Assembly (NCBI RefSeq): GCF_042680685.1
Contig: NZ_JBHUEA010000012.1
Coordinates: forward strand, 1 to 64,000
Direction of reading: 5' to 3'
DNA from: Amnibacterium endophyticum
Lineage (GTDB): Bacteria > Actinomycetota > Actinomycetes > Actinomycetales > Microbacteriaceae
Length of the DNA stretch: 64,000 nucleotides
Shown here: in pieces, positions 59,967 through 64,000 of the stretch
Numbering within the stretch: the stretch's first letter is position 1
Layout of the letters: each line of letters starts with the position of its first letter
Program-made: the position numbers and the translations under genes
Notes under the pieces: model-generated
The model's database searches: none
Seen by the model: only the letters and a program-made list of their open reading frames with translations
Told to the model about the DNA's origin: nothing

Positions 59967-61172
59967 ATGGACTGGCAGGACTCGGAGGACACCGTCGCGG
60001 CGAGACCCGTGACGGACGCCGAGGCGCGCATGCTCGTCGGCAAGCCGCCGGCGAGCGGCGCCTGGCGGGACGGCGATCCCGCCGGTGCGCGCCGCTTCAC
60101 CGGCATCGGCACCATGACCACGGAGGCCGGCGCGCGGCTGCCGGGCGTCCGGATCGCCTGGGAGTCGTGGGGCGCGCTGTCCCCGCGGCGGGACAACGCG
60201 GTGCTCGTGCTGCACGCCTTGACCGGCGACGCGCACCTCACCGGACCCGCGGGGCCCGGGCAGCCGACCGCCGGATGGTGGGACGGCGTCGTCGGACCGG
60301 GCCTCGCCCTCGACACCGACCGCTACCACGTCGTCGCGCCGAACGTGCTCGGCGGTTGCGGCGGCACGACGGGTCCGGCGTCGCTGGGGCCCGACCACCA
60401 GGAGTGGGGCGGGCGCTTCCCCTACCTCACGATCCGCGACCAGGTCGCGGCGCAGCTCGCGTTCGCGGACGCGATCGGCATCGAGCGCTGGGCGGCGGTG
60501 ATCGGCGGGTCCATGGGCGGGATGCACGCCCTCGAGTGGGCGGTGACGGCGCCGGAGCGCGTCGACCGGCTCGCGGTGCTCGCCGCCCCGGCCCGCTCGA
60601 CCGCCGACTCGATCGCCCTGAACTCGGTGCAGACGGAGGCGGTGCGGGCGGACCAGCGCTTCCGCGGCGGCGACTACTACGGGGCCGCCGACGGCGACGG
60701 ACCGCACCGCGGGCTCGCGCTCGCGCGTCGGATGGCGCTCCTGAACTACCGGAGCCCGTCCGAGCTGAACGACCGCTTCGGCCGCTCGTGGCAGTCGGAG
60801 GTGTCGCCGCTCGGGCACCACGGGCGCTTCGCCGTCGAGTCGTACCTCGACTTCCACGGCAACCGCTTCACCCGCCGCTTCGACGCGAACAGCTACATCC
60901 GGCTGGTGGACGCCATGAGCTCACACGACGTCGGCCGCGACCGGGGCGGCGTCGACGCCGCCCTCGCCCGGTTCACCGGGCCGGCGCTCGTGCTCGGCAT
61001 CGACAGCGACCGCCTCTACCCGGTCGCCGGGCAGCGGGTCGTGGCGGCCGGCCTGCCCGGCGCCCTCGACGGCGACGAGCCGGTCGTGCTCGCCTCCGAC
61101 TTCGGCCACGACGCGTTCCTCATCGAGCGCGACGCGGTCGGCCGCCGGCTCGTCCGCCTGCTCGAGGCCTGA
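59967..61172 (+). CDS. metX: Homoserine O-acetyltransferase
   Basis: Alpha/beta hydrolase that acetylates homoserine, the first step of methionine synthesis. It has 401 residues: LVLHALTGDAHLTGP, the nucleophile GGSMGGMHALEWA (Ser), GIDSDRLYP (Asp) and FGHDAFL (His). GGGAG lies 6 bases before the ATG. It is the natural partner of metY directly upstream; the metY open frame overlaps it in another register. Confidence 0.95.
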   Translation: MDWQDSEDTVAARPVTDAEARMLVGKPPASGAWRDGDPAGARRFTGIGTMTTEAGARLPGVRIAWESWGALSPRRDNAVLVLHALTGDAHLTGPAGPGQPTAGWWDGVVGPGLALDTDRYHVVAPNVLGGCGGTTGPASLGPDHQEWGGRFPYLTIRDQVAAQLAFADAIGIERWAAVIGGSMGGMHALEWAVTAPERVDRLAVLAAPARSTADSIALNSVQTEAVRADQRFRGGDYYGAADGDGPHRGLALARRMALLNYRSPSELNDRFGRSWQSEVSPLGHHGRFAVESYLDFHGNRFTRRFDANSYIRLVDAMSSHDVGRDRGGVDAALARFTGPALVLGIDSDRLYPVAGQRVVAAGLPGALDGDEPVVLASDFGHDAFLIERDAVGRRLVRLLEA

Positions 61173-61202
61173 ACGCGCACGACGGCCCGTTCCAGCCCCT
61201 TA

Positions 61203-61219
61203 CGATTCCTTGAGAATCG
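61203..61219 (+). promoter_or_regulatory. Palindrome before the response regulator
   Basis: CGATTC-CTTGA-GAATCG is a perfect dyad in an unusually AT-rich patch, just before the GGAGGA ribosome site of the regulator. It could be an operator site for the regulator itself. Confidence 0.4.
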
Positions 61220-61228
61220 GAGGAGCCG

Positions 61229-61894
61229 ATGACGGGATCCGTGCTGCAGGCGACGCGCCCGCGGGTGCGAGTGGCGCTCATCGACGAGCACCGGCTGCTG
61301 GTGGAGGGGCTCGCCGCCCGCCTGTCGTCCGGCCGGGCCCGCATCGAGGTCGTGGCCGCCCTGACCGGGTGGCCCGCGCTCGACGACCTGACCGAGCAGG
61401 TCGACGTCGTCGTGGTCGAGGTCGGCCTCGAGGACGGTCTGCCCTTCGAGGCGAAGATGCAGGAGCTGACACGCCTCGGCCTGCCCGCCGTCGCGCTCGG
61501 CCGGACGCCCGACCCCGCGGTGATCACGGCGGCGCTCGCGGCAGGCGCCGTCGACTTCGTGGCGAAGAGCGACTCGGCGGACGAGCTGGTCGCAGCGGTC
61601 CACGCGGCGGCAGCCGGTCGGCCGCACCGCTCCCCGACCGTGCAGGCCGCGCTCGACTCGTGGGCGAACCGCAGCGACCCGAACCTCGGCCGGCAGGAGC
61701 TGCTCGCCCTGCAGCTCTACGCGCAGGGCCGCAGCGTCCACGAGGTCGCCGAGCACATGGCGACCACCGACCAGACCGCGAAGAGCTACATCAAGCGCGG
61801 GCGCCGCAAGTACCGGCTGGCGGGCGTGGACCTCGGCACGAAGCTGCTGCTGCGCCGCCACGCGATCCGCGAGGGCTGGATCCAGCCCGAGTAG
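61229..61894 (+). CDS. LuxR/NarL-type response regulator with atypical receiver
   Basis: 221 residues. The receiver (about 13-130) keeps the acidic pair Asp19-Glu20 (ALIDEHRLLVEGL) and Lys113 (FVAKSDSADEL), but the phosphorylation-site Asp is Glu64 in VVVVEVGLEDG. The C-terminal helix-turn-helix (about 154-210, LGRQELLALQLYAQGRSVHEVAEHMATTDQTAKSYIKR) is a divergent LuxR type. ATG 61229 with GGAGGA 7 bases upstream. It precedes a histidine kinase gene, and a TTCAAC-rich gap of 184 bases lies between. Glu may mimic phosphorylation and hold the protein in an active state. Confidence 0.88.
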   Translation: MTGSVLQATRPRVRVALIDEHRLLVEGLAARLSSGRARIEVVAALTGWPALDDLTEQVDVVVVEVGLEDGLPFEAKMQELTRLGLPAVALGRTPDPAVITAALAAGAVDFVAKSDSADELVAAVHAAAAGRPHRSPTVQAALDSWANRSDPNLGRQELLALQLYAQGRSVHEVAEHMATTDQTAKSYIKRGRRKYRLAGVDLGTKLLLRRHAIREGWIQPE

Positions 61895-61972
61895 CGCGGA
61901 GCGCCGCGACGGCTCGTCCGAGCGCACCGGCGACGCACCGGGGCCGTCCCGGGATCGCACCCCGCAACCTTC

Positions 61973-61983
61973 AACCTCAGGTT
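61973..61983. promoter_or_regulatory. Short palindrome in the regulator-kinase gap
   Basis: AACCT-C-AGGTT is a perfect dyad. TTCAAC occurs on each side of it as a direct repeat. It lies about 95 bases before the kinase start, in an otherwise featureless gap. Confidence 0.25.
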
Positions 61984-62078
61984 CAACGGTGTGGCGCCCT
62001 CCCCCTGCACGGGGTGCGTGATTCCATGACCGCACGTCCCGCCATCGGGAACGCACCTCACGGAACCCGAGCGGAGTC

Positions 62079-63278
62079 ATGGAACGCATCCAGAAGCAGC
62101 GCGACCGCCTGCTCGGCATCGCTGCCCGGCTGATCGGGCTCGTGAGCACCGGCACGTCCTTCGTGCTGCTGGTGCTCGGCGACGGCCGACCCGGCGTGCT
62201 GCTGGTGGCGCTCCCCCTCTACGCGCTGCTCGCCCTCGCGCTCGTGCGCCTCGGGGCGACGAAGACCCTCGGCTGGCCGATCGCCGTCGTCCTGCTGGGG
62301 CTCGCGGCCGCGGTCGTCGTCCGGCTCGGCGCGCTCGGCGCGCTCGACGGCCTGATCGGGGTGCGGGCGGACGACGCCCGCGGCACCGTCGACGCGGTCC
62401 GGCTGCTCGTGGCCGGGGCGATCGCGGCGGTCGGCGTGGTGCTCACCATGAGCCTCGGCCGGATGATCCTGCTGCTCGGCGCCTTCGCGCTCACCATGAT
62501 CACGATCGTCGCGCTCTACGCCGGCGACCCCGACCCTGCCGTCCTTCGCCTTGTCGCGGTCTCCGCCCTCGCCGGCTGGTTCGGCCTCGTCGTCACGGGC
62601 GCCGTGCTTTCGGCCGGCCTGCTCCGCGCAGCACGGCGCGTCTCGTCCATCGGCCGGGCGCACCGCAGCGAGCGGCAGGCCAGCGAGACCGAGGCGCAGC
62701 GCCGCCAGGGCGCGCGCCTGCTGCACGACACCGTGCTCGCGACCTTGACCCTGCTCGCGCACAGCGGCGTCGGCGTCAGCCGCACCGCGCTGCGCCGCCA
62801 GGCGGGCGACGACGCGCGCCTGCTGCGCCAGCTCCGGCTCTCCGCCTCCCCGCTCTCCGTCGGCAGCGCCGGGGCGGAGGAGCAGGCGGGCGGCACCAAC
62901 GTGAAGAGCGACTCGCTCGAGGCCGTCCGCACCCGCTTCGAGGGCCTGGGGCTCGACGTCAGCTGGCACGGCGCCGGCACGATCTCGCTGCGCCCCGACC
63001 GTCTGGACGCCTTCCTGCTCGCGCTGACCGAGTGCCTCGAGAACGTGCGCCGCCACTCCGGCGTCAGCGAGGCGCACGTCACGATCACCGACGACGACGC
63101 GACGGTCCGCGCCCTCGTCACCGACAACGGCGTCGGCTTCGAGCCGGCCGCCGTGCCCGCCGGCAAGCTCGGCTACCGCGAGTCCATCGTGGGCCGGCTC
63201 GAGGAGGCCGGGGGCACCGCCCGCGTCTTCTCGGCGCAGGGATCGGGCACCACCGTCGTGCTGGAGATGCCCCGATGA
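62079..63278 (+). CDS. Sensor histidine kinase (HisKA_3 type)
   Basis: 399 residues. Six hydrophobic segments (about 12-180) form a membrane sensor with no extracellular domain. The phosphoacceptor is His216 in GARLLHDTVLATLTLL, followed by a Gln/Arg-rich linker, then the ATPase boxes: N box ECLENVRRHSG (about 318-328), G1 DNGVGFEP, and G2 GSGTTVVLEMP. Directly downstream of the response regulator in the same direction. ATG 62079. Confidence 0.92.
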   Translation: MERIQKQRDRLLGIAARLIGLVSTGTSFVLLVLGDGRPGVLLVALPLYALLALALVRLGATKTLGWPIAVVLLGLAAAVVVRLGALGALDGLIGVRADDARGTVDAVRLLVAGAIAAVGVVLTMSLGRMILLLGAFALTMITIVALYAGDPDPAVLRLVAVSALAGWFGLVVTGAVLSAGLLRAARRVSSIGRAHRSERQASETEAQRRQGARLLHDTVLATLTLLAHSGVGVSRTALRRQAGDDARLLRQLRLSASPLSVGSAGAEEQAGGTNVKSDSLEAVRTRFEGLGLDVSWHGAGTISLRPDRLDAFLLALTECLENVRRHSGVSEAHVTITDDDATVRALVTDNGVGFEPAAVPAGKLGYRESIVGRLEEAGGTARVFSAQGSGTTVVLEMPR

Positions 63279-64000
63279 CGATCACCGACGCCGCCGGCAT
63301 CGAGGCCGAGCCCGTCTCGCCCGCGCCGCACCGCCGGGACCTGCGCGAGCGCGGACCGGCCGACGCGCACCGCCGCCTGCCGGCGCTGCGGATGCCGCAC
63401 CTGCCGTCGGAGCGGCTGCGGTCCTCCCGCACCAGCCTCGGCACCGGCTTCCTCGGGTTCGCGGCCACGGTCGTCGCGGTGCTGCTGCTGTCCTTCGATG
63501 TCACGCACTTCGCCGTCCAGTGGCGCGACTACAGCGCACCCGGCTTCGCCGCCGCGGCCTGGCTGCTGCTCGCCGGCCTGCTGGTCGTCCTCGCCGTCGC
63601 CGCGCGCACCGCGGGCGACGTGCTCGACTCCCTCGTCTCCATCGGGATCTTCGCCGGCCTCGGGGTCGTGGTGGTGCTGGACGCCGCCGCGGTCTGGGAC
63701 GCGCACGACCTCGGCGGGACGCTCACCGCCGCGCCGGCGGCCGGCTTCGTGCTGCTCGCCATGGTCGGGGTGCGCTCCGGCCGCAGCATCACGATCGCCG
63801 CCGGGCTGCTCGGCGCCGGCCTCGCCGCCCTCGTCGTGGTCTCCGCGGTCCAGGTGCCGCTCGACGGCGACGGCTGGACCGACGCGGCCGCGATGATCGC
63901 GCGGGCCGTGCTGCCGGCGGTCGTCGCGGCCTGGATCGTGCACGTCTTCCGCCGGATCGTCTCGAACGAGCTGGAGCGGGTGCTCGTCGCCTCCACGGTC
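63275..64000 (+). CDS. Multi-helix membrane protein downstream of the kinase, cut by window end
   Basis: The ATG at 63275 overlaps the kinase stop by 4 bases (ATGA) and the frame is open to the last base, giving 242 residues so far. A Pro/Arg/His-rich cytoplasmic start (about 1-53) is followed by at least six hydrophobic segments. It has no recognised family. Co-translation with the kinase suggests that it supports the signalling system, but no function can be assigned. Confidence 0.8.
   Translation, partial: MTITDAAGIEAEPVSPAPHRRDLRERGPADAHRRLPALRMPHLPSERLRSSRTSLGTGFLGFAATVVAVLLLSFDVTHFAVQWRDYSAPGFAAAAWLLLAGLLVVLAVAARTAGDVLDSLVSIGIFAGLGVVVVLDAAAVWDAHDLGGTLTAAPAAGFVLLAMVGVRSGRSITIAAGLLGAGLAALVVVSAVQVPLDGDGWTDAAAMIARAVLPAVVAAWIVHVFRRIVSNELERVLVASTV

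Noticed and set aside
59885..61213. Possible MetY-MetX fusion protein
   Set aside because: The metX frame is a different register from metY and has its own ATG, ribosome site and complete catalytic triad, so a fusion would need a frameshift and is not the reading used here.
1..64000. CRISPR array, insertion sequence or prophage
   Set aside because: No regularly spaced identical repeats of 25-40 bases, no transposase, integrase or phage structural gene, and no long AT-rich island in the window.

Overview
The window is a very GC-rich stretch of actinobacterial chromosome. Core genes fill almost all of it, gaps are short, and many neighbours overlap by 4 bases (ATGA/GTGA). Gene content and order (proS-ispG-rseP-dxr; rho-prfA-prmC-tsaC-WecA type transferase-atpIBEFHAGDC; argS-lysA-hom-thrC-thrB) point to the order Micrococcales, most likely family Microbacteriaceae; this assignment is inferred from protein style and gene order, not from a marker gene. 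I see no transposase, phage gene, CRISPR array, rRNA or replication origin. One tRNA (Arg, CCG) is present.

Layout. 1-8 kb: the 3' end of sbcC, a small META-like membrane-anchored protein, prolyl-tRNA synthetase, and the isoprenoid (MEP) genes ispG and dxr flanking the site-2 protease rseP, then an OsmC-like protein. 8-17 kb: an FKBP lipoprotein, gabT, a partial type VII secretion-like set (FHA protein, PP2C phosphatase, double-ATPase FtsK/SpoIIIE protein), an HD hydrolase, 3-methyladenine glycosylase and yaaA. 17.9-25.3 kb: the complete F1Fo ATP synthase operon on the minus strand, closed by a long hairpin. 25.3-32.4 kb: cell-wall lipid carrier transferase, tsaC, prmC, a methyltransferase, prfA and rho. 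32.5-37.3 kb: the aspartate-family operon lysA-hom-thrC-thrB. 37.3-41.6 kb: an unexplained repeat region, an LmeA-like protein, argS, a lipoprotein and a Rossmann reductase. 41.7-49.5 kb: tRNA-Arg, an MFS exporter, a TRIC-like membrane protein, a Cys-rich small protein, an arginase-fold enzyme, crotonase, flavoprotein, SDR and SLC13-like transporter. 49.5-57.8 kb: amidase, acetyltransferases, a four-gene overlapping operon (GntR regulator, phosphoribosyltransferase, S51-like peptidase, uracil-DNA glycosylase) divergent from phosphoketolase, and a small membrane protein. 57.8-64 kb: an SDR, a methionine-biosynthesis pair (metY broken, metX intact) and a two-component pair followed by a membrane protein cut by the window end.

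The most interesting points are: metY has lost its 3' end and stop codon; the response regulator carries Glu where the phosphorylated Asp should be; Rho has Arg for the catalytic P-loop Lys; at least eleven genes have a TAnnnT box 6-8 bases before the start codon, as expected for leaderless mRNAs; and two intergenic regions (29069-29178 and 37448-37565) hold inverted or iterated repeats that no nearby gene explains.
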